Notes: generated by a model from the sequence alone, not told the origin. 64,000 bases of DNA from Bugula neritina (GCA_964035545.1 OZ037771.1:14445633-14509632), one strand, 5' to 3'. Positions 1 through 11,841 are shown, numbered from the stretch's first letter. Numbers and translations are program-made.

Positions 1-668
1 TGCCATGTGACACTACAACAATGTATTGTGACACGACAACAATGCCATGTGACACTACAACAATGCCATGTGACACTACAACAATGCCATGTGACACTAC
101 AACAATGCCCTGTGACACTGCAACAATGTATTGTGACACGACAACAATGCCATGTGACACTACAACAATGCCCTGTGACACTACAACAATGCCCTGTGAC
201 ACTACAACAATGCCATGTGAAACTACAACAATGCCCTGTGACACTACAACAATGCCATGTGACACTACAACAATGCCATGTGACACTACAACAATGCCCT
301 GTGACACTGCAACAATGCCCTGTGACACTACAACAATGCCATGTGACACTACAACAATGCCATGTGACACTACAACAATGCCATGTGACACTACAACAAT
401 GCCATGTGACACTACAACAATGCCAGGTGACCCTACAACAATGCCCTGTGACACTACAACAATGTATTGTGACACTACAACAATGCCCTGTGACACTACA
501 ACAATGCCCTGTGACACTACAACAATGCCCTGTGACACTACAACAATGCCAGGTGACACTACAACAATGCCCTGTGACACTACAACAATGCCATGTGACA
601 CTACAACAATGCCATGTGACACTACAACAATGCCATGTGACACTACAACAATGCCATGTGACACCATG
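1..668. repeat. 21-bp minisatellite, about 31 units
   Basis: The unit is close to TGCCATGTGACACTACAACAA, with CCC/CCA/TAT variants at one codon-sized position. Register is kept throughout, and the window starts inside the array. It ends about 15 bases before a 3' splice site (ttgctag at 677-683), so it lies at the 3' end of an intron of the TMEM268-like gene. Because 21 is a multiple of three, it is open in several frames (for example a repeated MPCDTTT heptad), which is a by-product of the period. Confidence 0.95.
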
Positions 669-683
669 TTATCTTGTTGCTAG

Positions 684-3474
684 GTAACGGACTCTGAATT
701 TGAAGACATCCTGATGAGTCTTTCAGAAGCTTCTAGAGTGACGTTCTTTCAGAAAGCAGTTGAATGTTCGCTGCCGTGTCTACTGCTGACTACAATGGTG
801 GTGACCGTAGCGATAACTTTCTCCTTATGGTTCCTGGTTGTTGGTGAGTAGAAAGAGTTATATGTAGAAAGGATTATCTGTAGAAAAGGTCAACTGTAAA
901 AAGGGTTATATGTAGAAAGGGTTATCTGTAGAAAGGGTTATATTATGTAGGAATGATTATATGTAAAAAAAGGTTACCTGTAGAAAGGGTCAACTGTAAA
1001 AAGGGTTATCTGTAGAAAGGGTTATATGTAGAAAGGATTATCTGTAGAAAGGGTTATATTATGTAGGAAGGATTATATGTAGAAAAAGTCAACTGTAGAA
1101 AGGATTATCTGTAGGATGTCTTAGCTGCAGAAAGGGTAATGTGTAGAGTGGAGTAACAGTAAAATGAGTTTCTTCTGCAGAAAGGGTCAACTGTAGAAAG
1201 AATTATATTATGTAGAAAGGGTTAACTGTAGAAAGGGCTACCAGTAGAAATGGTTACCATTAGAAGGGTTTAGTTGTAGACTAGGTAGTTTGTAGAATAT
1301 GTTACATGTAAAGTGCTTAAAGTTACACTATATGGCTATAGAAATAATCGTTAGCCAATGCGTCTCTTTATATGACAATGTGTTGCAGGTGCTCTAAAAC
1401 ATCACCCACATTTATATGACAATGTGTTGCAGGTGCTCTAAATTATCACCAATATTTATATAACAATGTGTTGCAGGTGCTCTAAAACATCACAAGGCTG
1501 AAGATGGGAATATCTCAGGCAGCATATTTTGGAGTTTTATGATCTTAGTATTCTTTATACCTGCCGTCACTGCTCTAGTAATGGTGGCCATTCTAATACA
1601 TCTAGTTAATTATGTAAGTTTCTTTACAATATACTTCTACAATTTTATGTTGTCATGCTTTAATATATAGTATGTAATAGTATATGGTATATCATGCTTT
1701 AATGTACTATATTATACAATATCATAATATTTTATATGATATTATGGTATATTATTATCTTAGATTGCCCAAAATTATTTCACATAATATTATGTTATAC
1801 AATGTATAGCCTACAGCATATTATGTTATGTTACAATGCATCATACTCTATTATTATATAGTATATTATATCATTTTATATTATTTATAGTATCTCATAT
1901 GATTTTATGCAATATGCTATTTATATTATAATAGATATGTTATACACTGTTGTGCTACACTATAGCATATTTTTTTATACGAAACAATGTCGTATTTTAC
2001 TATGTATTATGATAATACAGTATATTATACACTTTTATAATTCTTTTACCATGGCACTAAAAATAAACATTGGAGTATTTTTCAAAAAAAGTTATAATTT
2101 TTTGCAATTTTATTAAATTTATCTTACAGAAATATTTGAAATACAGAATTAAAATAGAAGAATTAAACAAAAGATTTAGAGAGACAAATTTAGTGTTGCA
2201 CTGTCGGAGAGCGTACTGGGCATGCTCGGGAAAGATTCAGCTTTACTTCATTTACTATAACTTTGAACTGTGTCAGGTGAGGCATACTAGATAACTATAT
2301 ACTAAAGAAATTCCATGCTAGCGTTTACCGGAGAGAGCACGACTCTTATGTATGACACAGTATTTTAACATTCACCAAGTTTTGTATAAAAATCAGAGCA
2401 AAATAGTTATTGTAACAATTAAATAAATTAACTTTTTTTATTTGAAAAACTTTTTTTTAAATTACTATAATTTACTGAATATTTATTAAAAAATAATGTG
2501 CAATATAATATTTATTATAGCAAACTCTGTATTGTCACGTACATGATGATATGAGTAGAATGAATGGAACAGCTACAAGCAAGTCAAGTCTGTTTGGTAA
2601 TGGAGAGAGCACAACTCTAAAGCTTGATAAAATAATGGTGAGCAGCTAGTTGTGTTTTTACTTCTTGTTTATATTTGTGCACTTCCTTTACGTCAAACAG
2701 GAAATGCCACTCATGACCCAATTCTTTTCATTTCCTTTCTAACTTTCAATTTGTATTTTCTTATTTCAATGTTGTTATTCCGTTTCTGCTCTACAGTATA
2801 AAATAATTAGTAGATAATATTCAATATGGAGCATGATATGTAAACTAAGATATAACATAGATTATAACATGTATAGTTGGTATGTGATACAATGTTGGGA
2901 GGTTTCACTGTAGAAACGGGTCAACACACTGACTAAGAAGTTTGAGTGGGAATATTTTGAAGCTCTCACTAAAGATAAACTGCCTCCAGTGGAAGAGAAA
3001 GACCACAGAAAAAAGGTAAAACTAAAATTGTTTAATAGAAATTATTAAAACTGTTGGCAAATGAATTTGCTTTAAGAAGATGTACTACTGGTAGCTTTAA
3101 TTAAATTAAAAATGATGTACTGTTACAGTATGTGGGCATCAACAATCTTCCTCGGCTTTGTTTAAATTTTAATCTAAACAGTATTTGTACATGTCTTAAA
3201 AGCTAAAGACTAGAAAATAGGACGACGATCTAACTGTAAATGTTGTTGATTATCATACTAAGCTATCTTGCAGGGCATGTGCTTCTGTCAGTACGTACTT
3301 CACAGAGAGATGGACAACTCCCCGACTTCTGTAGTCGAAGCTGTCAAGGGGAGATTCTCCTCGATGAAAAAGAATGCCTTCCGTAAAAGTCATCGTAGGA
3401 AGTCTCAGGGCTATGGGTCAAGGGTATATTTGGCACCGTATAGCAATAGAAATGGATTCGCTAATTTTGTTTAG
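684..3474 (+). CDS. TMEM268: TMEM268-like (DUF4481) membrane protein, 3' part
   Basis: Six exons join in frame: 684-843, 1477-1613, 2130-2276, 2521-2637, 2914-3015 and 3274-3474 (TAG 3472-3474); earlier exons precede the window. Exons 1 and 2 each encode a hydrophobic segment (around CLLLTTMVVTVAITF and WSFMILVFFIPAVTALVMV), followed by a basic stretch. Exon 3 ends in IQLYFIYYNFELCQ, which resembles the IQLWFVYFDLENC block I recall from human TMEM268. The last exon starts GMCFCQYVLH, near the CPCQLIEAYIL block that closes the human protein. Order, spacing and the two-TM hairpin all agree with that family, whose molecular role is poorly known. AATAAA lies at 3867-3872. The family call rests on remembered short motifs, not on an alignment. 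Confidence 0.7.
844..1320 (+). repeat. Degenerate 16-17-bp array starting at a splice donor
   Basis: Immediately after the exon ending at 843, the donor GTGAGTAGAAAGAGTTATAT is followed by some 25 degenerate units of the type GTAGAAAGGGTTATCT. The first unit is the donor itself (GTGAGTAGAAAG against GTAGAAAGGG). The array decays toward about 1320. Confidence 0.8.
1369..1500 (+). repeat. 44-bp triplication of a 3' splice site
   Basis: The block ACAATGTGTTGCAGGTGCTC occurs three times. The acceptor AGs end at 1388, 1432 and 1476, exactly 44 bp apart. Each copy holds the polypyrimidine-poor tail, the AG and the first exon bases (GTGCTCTAAA). Only the third is followed by the open exon 1477-1613; the first two run into TAA within 20 codons in the required phase. 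Confidence 0.9.
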
Positions 3475-3531
3475 TGGTCGAAATGGATTCGCTAACTTGG
3501 TGTAACAACATAATGGATTCACTAGTTTTGT
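3445..3531 (+). repeat. Imperfect triplication over the stop codon (about 27 bp)
   Basis: AATGGATTCGCTAATTTTGT, which holds the last codons before the TAG at 3472, recurs as AATGGATTCGCTAACTTGGT and AATGGATTCACTAGTTTTGT just downstream. The later copies are in the 3' UTR. Confidence 0.75.
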
Positions 3532-5205
3532 GTAGCTTGTTGCACAAAAGATAATTCTTAGATAATTTCTCTATTTGAAATATCATTCAGTTAGTATTTC
3601 TTATAAACATTTTCTGGTAATATCCATTCCATTATCAGTAGAAACTCAAATTCTCACCAAATCTCATTCTTTTATTTTCATTCGCTATTCTATTGCGGAA
3701 TATAGTTTTATTTTGTAGATAATTTTTAAATTTGAGAATATCTATATTTTTAACACGCTTGTAAATAATATTTTCATATATTGCTAATATTTTCTCTACA
3801 AAACAAATCATAGCTTTTACTACAAGCTTGTAGAATTAGTGTACATACTTTGTTTTGATAATGATGAATAAATATATGGGAGAATCTCAAAAGAATAATA
3901 GCACATCTTTTCAATTTTTCTCTAAAAAGTGACACCATTTAAATAAAAGCATTACTTTTATAAAAGCAACCTGTATTAGTTTAATTAAATCAGTTTATTT
4001 AACATATTTATAGTTACTCAAGTTGTTGGAACATTTCTTCACTAATGTTTTATGAAACTATCCTTCCGGAACATTTTTATAGCACCAGTATAGAAGTTAC
4101 ATAACTACTGATACACAGGAGAAGTTTGTTGATAAGCTAAACCCACTGACGCACAATTCTGGGAATGACAATATGGTTATCAGTGAAAGCAGCCATTACT
4201 GTTCCATTGCATTATAGGCAGAACTTTGCTCATCACTGAAACAATAGATTCACGCATGCTGGCTGTGATATGCCTGACGCTGTTACCATCACTAGTAAAT
4301 TTTTTTTTCATATCTAATAAATATAATATTATACATATTAAAACTCATTACTAGAATAATGATCTTATGCAAGAAGTCAAAAGTGGTTTTGTGAATGTAT
4401 ATTTTAATAAATAGATTCAGTTTTTTTAAAACAGTGACACAGCTTTAATATTGTGGGCATAAAAGACTTTAACTTAATAGTTGTTTCTATAACATCTATT
4501 ATACTAAGATGATATATATATAAATATATTATACAAGCAGCGTATGATATTATACCAGTATAAAATACATTGTACAACCATAGCATTTAATATCATGTAC
4601 AAACAAAACATATATTATGCTGAGATGACGTATATTATACAGGCAACATATGGTGTTATACTAGCAGGAAATGCATTGTACAAACATAATGTGCATTATG
4701 CAAATATAAAATATATCAAACAAACAAAGCATATATTTGCGAATAGACAACTTTTCAACAATTAATTCCAGAACTATAATTAGAAGGTTTAAATAATAAT
4801 TAATTACAATAAATGCCAATGAACAATATATCTGTCATTCTAGTCTACAATTTTAAAGTTTCGTTCAGAAGATTTATAGAAAAAAAATTCTAAAGCAGTC
4901 TGCGTGTTCTACACTTAACATGTTCTACACTTTACATGTTCTACAGCTTAGATGCTCTACAGTTAAGATGGTTTACAGTCTACGTGTTCTATAGTTAAAG
5001 GAAGGTGAAATTTAGGGACAAATTCATTAGTCAACAGCACATCATGCATGGCATACGATTTTATCTCAAAGTTTGTCAGATATCTGAGAAGCGTGGAAAA
5101 CTTCAGATGTTTTAGACTAAGTTTTTATTCTCACAAAATAGAAAGGGAGTGTTATCTAAGAAGACGGTATTTACCTTTGTAAACTCTTAAGAGAACCTCA
5201 ACTAA
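3475..5205. other. 3' UTR and intergenic DNA
   Basis: AT-rich DNA with a likely poly(A) signal at 3867-3872. A short degenerate repeat of the type TTCTACACTTAACATG lies at about 4908-5000. The short ORFs here show no family motif. Apart from about 55 bp just upstream of the TATA box, I see no similarity to the upstream regions of genes 2 and 3. Confidence 0.6.
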
Positions 5206-5262
5206 GTGAGTATAAAAGGAGTGGACAGAGACTCTAAGCTTCACTCTTGTAGTCGGAATAGA
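5175..5262 (+). promoter_or_regulatory. Core promoter and 5' UTR exon of secreted gene 1
   Basis: TATAAAAG starts at 5211 in a block (AGAACCTCAACTAAG upstream; GAGTGGACAG and CTAAGCTTCACTCTTGTAGT downstream) that is almost identical before genes 2 and 3. Transcription should start about 30 bp downstream, near 5240. The non-coding first exon ends at 5262 before GTAAGT, and the next exon starts at 5455, 15 bases before the ATG. Confidence 0.8.
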
Positions 5263-5469
5263 GTAAGTATATTACTGTCTTATATTCATACACTACTCTA
5301 CTCTAGACAGTGTTTTACTGTTCTGTGATATTACTATTATATCTTATAGCTTGAATTAAAAGATTTTTACTTATTATAATTTATGTGATCTAAGACAATA
5401 AGTGTTTAAAGACTGCAAAGTTTTTCACTCTAACACTTTAGTATTTGTTGACAGGAAAACAACTGAACC

Positions 5470-7994
5470 ATGAAGGTTGCCGTAGTCATCCTCGCTGTTG
5501 CAATTGTTGGAGCATTTGCTCAAGACACCACCACCCCTTCTGGGCCACCACCATTCGTGTGCACCAGCAGCAACTCCTTTGTCTGCACAGTAAGTAACTC
5601 CACAAACAATTTATTTTTACATGTAGTTAGTTTAGATTGTTGAGGAACTATTATTAAAATTACTAATCAAAATTGCATGTTTTGAAACTTAAAACATGAA
5701 ACATGTAACATACATTAGATAAACGTTTTATTATATAAATATTAAATCGTGCAAACATTATAGTATTTCATTATAGTATAATACTAATGTACAGTTTTAT
5801 TTTCACGTCAACAGCGTAAATAAAAACGTTTTCAACTAATAAATGCTCTTCTACTCATTTTCCTCAAGTATATGTATAAGTAAAGTTAACAAATCACACT
5901 TTCCTGTTGAAAGTTACTGATGTATGTATCTCTTTTTAGACTTAGCCGATTCAATTTAGTTTTGTTTATAGAAAATGTTTGTAGTATGTTATTTATTATA
6001 AAAACAATTACACAAAATTGTAGTTCCAGAAACTGGGACATAGCATCAAGTATCACGCTAAAAAATTGGGATCAAAACTTTCTGATGTGGGCGGCTCTAT
6101 CTTAGGCGCCACCATCGATCAAGGAAAGAACCTTTTGGCCAACGGTGCCCAAGGCAAGTACATGCATAGACTAGTATATATAAATTGTGCATAAAACGCA
6201 AGTATACTTGGACATCAATGCAAGAATAATTTTACTGTCAATTTTCACTTTCTGAAGTCGCAACACCATGACAGCTGCATCTCGCTGACTTTGATTGGTA
6301 AACTTATTACACTTCTCTTGCTAGCTGTTCTTTCTATTAACATTCAGTTTATTTTATTAGCTGTGCTTGGAACTGTTCTGGAACATCTCAACAAGGAAGG
6401 TCTTGTAGGAAAGAGAGAACAAAGCTCTTTCCTCAGCAAAGTTAGAGACCACGTCAAGAATGGCTTTGACAAGCTCAAACAGGTGAAACTTAATGACACT
6501 TTTGCAGTCTATAACAGCAAAATTATTCTGATTACTTTAAATTTGTAATTTTATGACAATGGTTTTAAATGAACCGCCCAAAGCGTACAAATTAACCGTT
6601 TACTCGTTGCAGATCAAAGAAGGTCTACACACAGCCTTCAAGAATGCCGTTGACAAGCTTCACAGCAAATTGGTCGATGTTGCAGCACTCAAGAACATTG
6701 ATGACGATGCTGACAAAGCAGTTGATGATGCCGTAGGTCAGTCGGTTTGTCAAGCGTAATGAGCAAATTAAGATATTTTGTTCTTGTTAAGAAAGACAAC
6801 TCTAACATCAAATAATTTTGCAGATGAGTTCAACAAGGAAGGTAACAAAGGAAGATTCGCCATGGCCAAGGCTATTGCTGGTAAAATCAGGGATATCTTC
6901 AAAGCTGGTATGGACAAACTGAGAGAGAGATTCGGTAAGAAGGTTGAGGAGAGAGCTATCTTTGGATTCGACTCTCTTTCTGATGCCTGGGAGAAAGCTA
7001 AGGGACATTTGAGCAACCTCGGTGGTGCCATTGCTGATACCTTCAAGCCTCATATCGATTCTCTCAAACAGGTATGCCTTCTTAATTTTAATTTAAATTC
7101 ATTGTTGCTTTTCAAAAAGAGCAGTCGGTGCGTTGATTTTCTTTTGAGTTAAAGAGCTTTCTTGATAACCAAATGCCAATTTTTGAATTCAGTAAAAATT
7201 TTTTAAAATTTGATCAAACTAGCACATCACTAATAAAAATACACACTCACTTTGATTGATTTCAGGGTGTTAGTGCACTCGGAGACCAAGTCAAGGCTCA
7301 TGCTGGAAACATTGCTGGAAAACTTAAAGAATCATTCGATGGTCTGAAGGGCAAACTGTCTGGACACATTGACACCCTCAAAGGTCACGCTGCCACTCTT
7401 GGATCCCACGCTACCAACGCACTCAAAGCTCTTGGAGAGGCTGTCGCTGGCATCACCCGTAAGTGCAGACACCTTGAACTCTACTCTGAGTAGAGATGTT
7501 AGGTTTATAAAAGTTGCTTTACTTTTCACCTAAACTACTTTCTCACTACCTCAAAACTTTAATGAAAACTGTTGTCCTATACCTGGTGACTTACATCTTA
7601 GCTTGTGATTTACTTATTAGCTAGTAACTTACCTATTAGTTAGTGACTTATAATTTATTAGTTAGTTACTTAATTATTAGCTAGTAACTTATATAATTTA
7701 TTGGTTATTTACTTACATATTAGTTAACTACTCACATATTATTTATTAATTTGCCTAATAGCCAGTGACTTACCTATTAGCTAGTGATTTACCCATCAGC
7801 TACTCAGTCAGCTGTACTTACTTCTTCAGTTATTTGTGAACAAGTTGAAATATAATCATTATTCTGTTGAATATTTGTTTTATACAGAGCAAGTGGCTAG
7901 CAACATCTCTGGAACCGCCAGCGATGCAGTCAAGACCGTAGTTGATGCTGCCGGAGTTGTCAGCAACCACGTCGGAGATGCTGTTGCAAACTAA
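5470..7994 (+). CDS. Secreted helical protein, tandem family gene 1
   Basis: Seven coding exons (5470-5589, 6024-6153, 6361-6482, 6613-6736, 6824-7071, 7266-7458, 7888-7994) give 347 residues with every phase matching. Start: MKVAVVILAVAIVGAFAQ, a clear signal peptide probably cut before Q18. Then come a Pro/Thr-rich linker and a Cys pair (FVCTSSNSFVCT). The rest is amphipathic helix rich in Lys, Ala and Gly with no further Cys, with repeated blocks such as FDSLSDAWEKAKGHLSNLGG and GKLKESFDGLKGKLSGHIDT. A GKRE site follows the third coding exon's helix and could be a prohormone-convertase site. The intron after 6153 has a GC donor. AATAAA is at 8044. I do not recognise the family. A lipid-binding, antimicrobial-precursor or mucus role are all guesses. 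Confidence 0.88.
7590..7810 (+). repeat. Degenerate repeat in intron 7 of gene 1
   Basis: About ten degenerate 19-bp units (TTAGCTAGTAACTTACCTA type). It is present at the same place in gene 2 (14070-14290) and absent from gene 3. Confidence 0.7.
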
Positions 7995-9498
7995 ATCTAA
8001 AATTATCAAATTTTTGTGAACATCTTAAGTATTGAGATCTGACAATAAAATATTCCTATAACATAAAGTATACCTTCAACTTACTAACTTATTTATTCTT
8101 TTGCCTATTGTATTATTGAGTATAATATAGTAAGTAGCAACTTAAAGACTTCAACAACTCTCTCTATAAAGCTATATTCAGCACATTGTGGGAAAGGCTT
8201 ATAATACAAGATATTTTTTCATAAACACTAAAATTAAAGTTTGCCAAACACTGCTAAGCTTTTAGGTGTGTCAAATATTCAAAACACACCCCCAGCATGG
8301 TATTTTTATAATATAAATATGCTCATAAGAAATGTCTTGCTATATTCAATATCTAGTAGTTTAAGGAATCACTCAAGCAAAGATACAAATAAGAATAGAT
8401 TATACAATGGAATTCCTGTGTTTTATAGAGTGGGATCCTAGCAAATTCATTAATTAACCTTTATTTGGGGTTGGTTTGACAGGCAGCTAGGTGACTAAAT
8501 TCTCATTTTGTAATGCTAAGCAAACTGTTGCAGTAACCATTAATTAGTATCAGCAGGTTAATAAAAATGATGACCCACTAAAATAATTAGACTAACTCAA
8601 GAACCGCAGCTACAATCAACTAGTTTTATAAAAGTCATAATAATATTATATGAATAATTAATGCAACACTAATCTATGTAAAACTAATTTGTTTCCCCAA
8701 TCTTAATTCTTGTAAGACAGTTAGCCAATCACATGAGGTTACCTTGCAGCTAATCTACTAAATACTATAAGCCATATCACATTACAGAAATAGGTTATTA
8801 TCACATAATGTATTGCTCTATATATATTACAGAAAACAATATTGGATGTTTGGTGCTATAGTTGCAAGCTTCAAGCTTTACTAGAGTTCTTAAAATCCCA
8901 CACAGCTCTGCTGCAAGCATGTGACAACACCATAAGTCACACCCACCACGAATAGCAAGAGCAATGAAGTCTAAGGAAATAAAATGAAATAAAATATATA
9001 AGTTTTATTCAGTCATTAGATGTAAAATTTCCAAAAAGATATTTATACTATACATAGAATACCCTTACTACAGTATAGATGCAAATACTTGTAGGTATAC
9101 ATATAATATAAGGATAACAAAAACATGAACATAAATACAATGCACATAAATACAATCTAAAGATACATAAAGAACACATGCTACAAATATGGATGCCTTA
9201 TAATATAAAAAATAGATGCATGTGTAATAAAGAACCAAAATATCTGTTATATGAAAACCAGATTTTGTTACTGACAGTTGTGAGCAATCCAACAATGAGC
9301 AAATAACTTCTAACATAATCAAACTGCCTCAATTTTTGTCATAGTATTATTTGGCATTAATTTATAGCTTTAGCTAAAAGCAGTGTTCTAACTGCATACA
9401 TTATTATTTAAAAAGCCAACGCTCCACTAATATCAAAGCAATTGCTCTAATTTTTACAACTATTCCTCTAACTTGAACACAGGTTTTTTAAACAACAG

Positions 9499-9545
9499 TC
9501 AGTCACATGACAGTCACATGTCAGTCACATGACAGTCACGTGATA
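9499..9545. promoter_or_regulatory. 11-bp array of E-box-like motifs (spacer copy 1)
   Basis: Units AGTCACATGAC are repeated about four times, ending in AGTCACGTGATATTAG. Each holds CACATG or CACGTG at one helical-turn spacing. The matching array in the other spacer is at 16099-16166. Binding is an inference from the motif only. Confidence 0.5.
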
Positions 9546-9595
9546 TTAGTAGTAGTTTTAGTTTTGTTACTGGCCAGTTTTAGCAACATTACATA

Positions 9596-10351
9596 CACAG
9601 GATAGTTAAGGGCATCCTCACTAAGAATATCATAAATTTCTCTCAAAATGTAGTTCAGGTTCTTGAATAATATTGCTCTGCGGGTGGCATGCGTGTTGCC
9701 TACTTGTAAATGTTTAGCCTAAGATTAAACTACAACCAATAAGCAGCAACCTTCGTTAGGGCTGCGTAATCTATCAACATTCCATTATGGGTGCTACATA
9801 AACAAAGTACAAAGCGAGCTATTCATTATAGCCTGCCAGCTAGCTAGCCTGTAATTATTATGTAGGCGCCAATATCTTCTCATCCCTACGTGCTCAGTGA
9901 AGCGTGAAGTGCTGCGCGCTGCTAGTTTCTTATGAGAAAATATGGCATTTTCAGTGTATAAATCACCAATTTATGAGCAATCTAGCAGAGTTATTGAAAA
10001 AAGAAAAAAAGTTACACTGGAGAAATATCTCAGGATTCCAGCAGTGCAATTTTTATTCAGATATCATGCTTTGCTGCTGAGATATTTTACTGGTACTGAA
10101 AAGTCAGCTTTTCAGGCAAAATTGGCCAAAATTCGGCAGTTTTTTGTCTATAACTTCGCAAAAAAAATGAAAATTGAAATTTCCAAAAAACTTACACTGG
10201 AGAATAAGAAGATCTACAACATAGTTTTTAAATTTTGACTCTAGCACAATTAGGTGAGATTTTATTTTACTGGTACTGAATTCTTATATGATTACAATGC
10301 AAACCTCAGCAAGGCAGTTGCAGCTAAAAGGTTGCCCTTAACTATCCTGTG
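9596..10351. mobile_element. 756-bp non-autonomous DNA transposon with TA target duplication
   Basis: The ends are CACAGGATAGTTAAGGGCA and TGCCCTTAACTATCCTGTG, perfect 19-bp terminal inverted repeats. The element is flanked by TA on both sides. The paralogous spacer has the uninterrupted site (CATTACATAACTATGG near 16213), so both boundaries are supported by an empty site. TA duplication suits the Tc1/mariner-type superfamily. An internal 98-codon ORF at 9942-10238 shows no transposase motif that I can recognise. Confidence 0.88.
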
Positions 10352-11073
10352 TAACTTTGGCAGCTGAGCTCTGCTAAATAAGTCTAGTTTAAACTTTTGT
10401 ACCATCTTGATAGGGTCAACTTTGGTGATGCAGCACCAACTTGTCTAACATGAACACCTATCTGCTGCAAATCAAACTGTAAGAGAGAGGTTGAAAACTA
10501 GGCCATATACGAGCACCTTATGTGAACAGAATAGTTTTATGTTATGTACTAAGTGTGCTTTTAGCTGCTCTTGCATTGTTCAAGTTGTACTATAACTTTC
10601 AACACCATAATGATATCTTTTGATGCTTTAAATGGAATGTTGATTATTGTTTCTTTTTAAAGCAGTTTTTTTTCAGGACTACTTTCTATAGGCTTATAGC
10701 AATATGATTTTTGTAGAATATTGTTGCAATGTAATATTTTATCACTGCAAGGAGAAATCAAGCATAGCTGAAAGCTTTTGCTTTCCCGTTTGGGAGCCGA
10801 ACCCGTTGATATATAACCCCAAAGCTGTTTATACAACTCTAAGGTTACATATAATATTATTATACCTTTAAGGCCACCTATATACTTCCAAGGTTGCATA
10901 ATGTACATATACCTTAAAACCCACATCATAGCGCTAAAGATAAATATATATTACATATAATACAACTGCAAATCATTTTGTAACTCATTTGTTACCTGTA
11001 TAACTTTCAGATAAACAGAGCCCTGGTTTAATTTTATACTGGCGTATTGTGGATAAGGTAGTTAACTCAACAG

Positions 11074-11237
11074 CACTGCGTTTCCATTATCGCATTATGC
11101 GAATGGATTTTTTCATTCGGCTAATGGAAACAGTTACATCGGATGAAACCGCAACTATAAGGTAATGCAAACCACAAACCACAAATAATCCGTACGAAGC
11201 ATTCATTCGCATTATGCGCAGTCATGGAAACGCACTG
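11074..11237. mobile_element. 164-bp MITE with CACTG ends and 3-bp target duplication
   Basis: It begins CACTGCGTTTCCAT and ends ATGGAAACGCACTG, inverted repeats of 14 bp with one mismatch. It is flanked by CAG at 11071-11073 and 11238-11240. The other spacer has the single-CAG empty site (CTCAACAGGTGTAGTG near 16966). Sub-terminal ATTATGCGAATG-type inverted copies extend the hairpin. CACT-type ends plus a 3-bp duplication fit the CACTA/EnSpm group. Confidence 0.85.
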
Positions 11238-11544
11238 CAGGTGTCTGTGACTTTTGTAAAGGAAGTGTCTTTTGGCATCAATATTGCTTGACTTAAGTGC
11301 TGACAGATATGATAGCAGTAGTGTGGTTGACTATTACATACAACTGTGCTAAGTAATACTAAACCATTGATATCAATTGAGTTGCCAAAAGCAATTCACT
11401 TCGGTGAAGTCATTTTAACAGTGCAAATGTTCTACCGATTACAAAAGAAATTTCAATTTCAATAGTCATTTTGATTGAGACTTTTTGTTTCATAAAATTT
11501 GTTTCTATACTTCAAGTATTAAACACAGTAAAATGAAGATAATA

Positions 11545-11841
11545 GATCACGTGGAATAGACACATGGCAAGCTAAAACGTTGTCCTTATTTGCGTCAATC
11601 TACAGATAACCGACTGAGAGAAACTGCAGATGGCGTAGCGATGTTCCTGTGCTGCTAGGGGCCGGATACTAACTGTTGTTGAGTTACATAGACAGGTGCA
11701 ACATTCACATAGCCTAGAAGGTAAAGGGTGGTGACTGAAAAGACCCCATATGTTTTGACAGACTCCTGATAGAACCTCAACTAAGAGAGTATAAAAGGAG
11801 TGGACAGGGACTCTAAGCTTCACTCTTGTAGTCGGAATAAA
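11545..11841 (+). promoter_or_regulatory. Promoter and 5' UTR exon of secreted gene 2
   Basis: TATAAAAG is at 11790-11797 in the shared promoter block. The 5' UTR exon ends at 11841 before GTAAGT. A palindromic E-box, TCACGTGG, lies at about 11547, roughly 240 bp upstream. The whole upstream 240 bp is closely matched before gene 3 but not before gene 1. Confidence 0.75.

Larger units (their letters stand above)
7995..11760. other. Gene 1-gene 2 spacer, duplicated as the gene 2-gene 3 spacer
   Basis: Most of this DNA aligns by eye with 14464-17460, including short non-ATG ORFs that I do not regard as genes. It differs mainly by two insertions (9596-10351 and 11074-11237) and by about 190 bp present only in the second copy (about 15050-15235). 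The duplicated unit is therefore gene plus downstream flank plus the next promoter. Confidence 0.8.

Noticed and set aside
7-687. Two 220-226-codon open frames (MPCDTTT / VTLQQCH heptads)
   Set aside because: They are by-products of a 21-bp minisatellite without stops, lying before a splice acceptor; no start context and no domain.
6768-7053. Antisense ORFs of 81-92 codons, conserved in genes 1-3
   Set aside because: They lie opposite the most conserved 248-bp exon; conservation is explained by the sense strand.
8241-8441. 66-codon ORF kept in both spacer copies (also 14710-14913)
   Set aside because: No ATG start, and both copies come from a very recent duplication, so shared openness carries little weight.
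9942-10238. 98-codon ORF as transposase
   Set aside because: No DDE or DNA-binding motif visible and too short; it is probably non-coding interior of a non-autonomous element.
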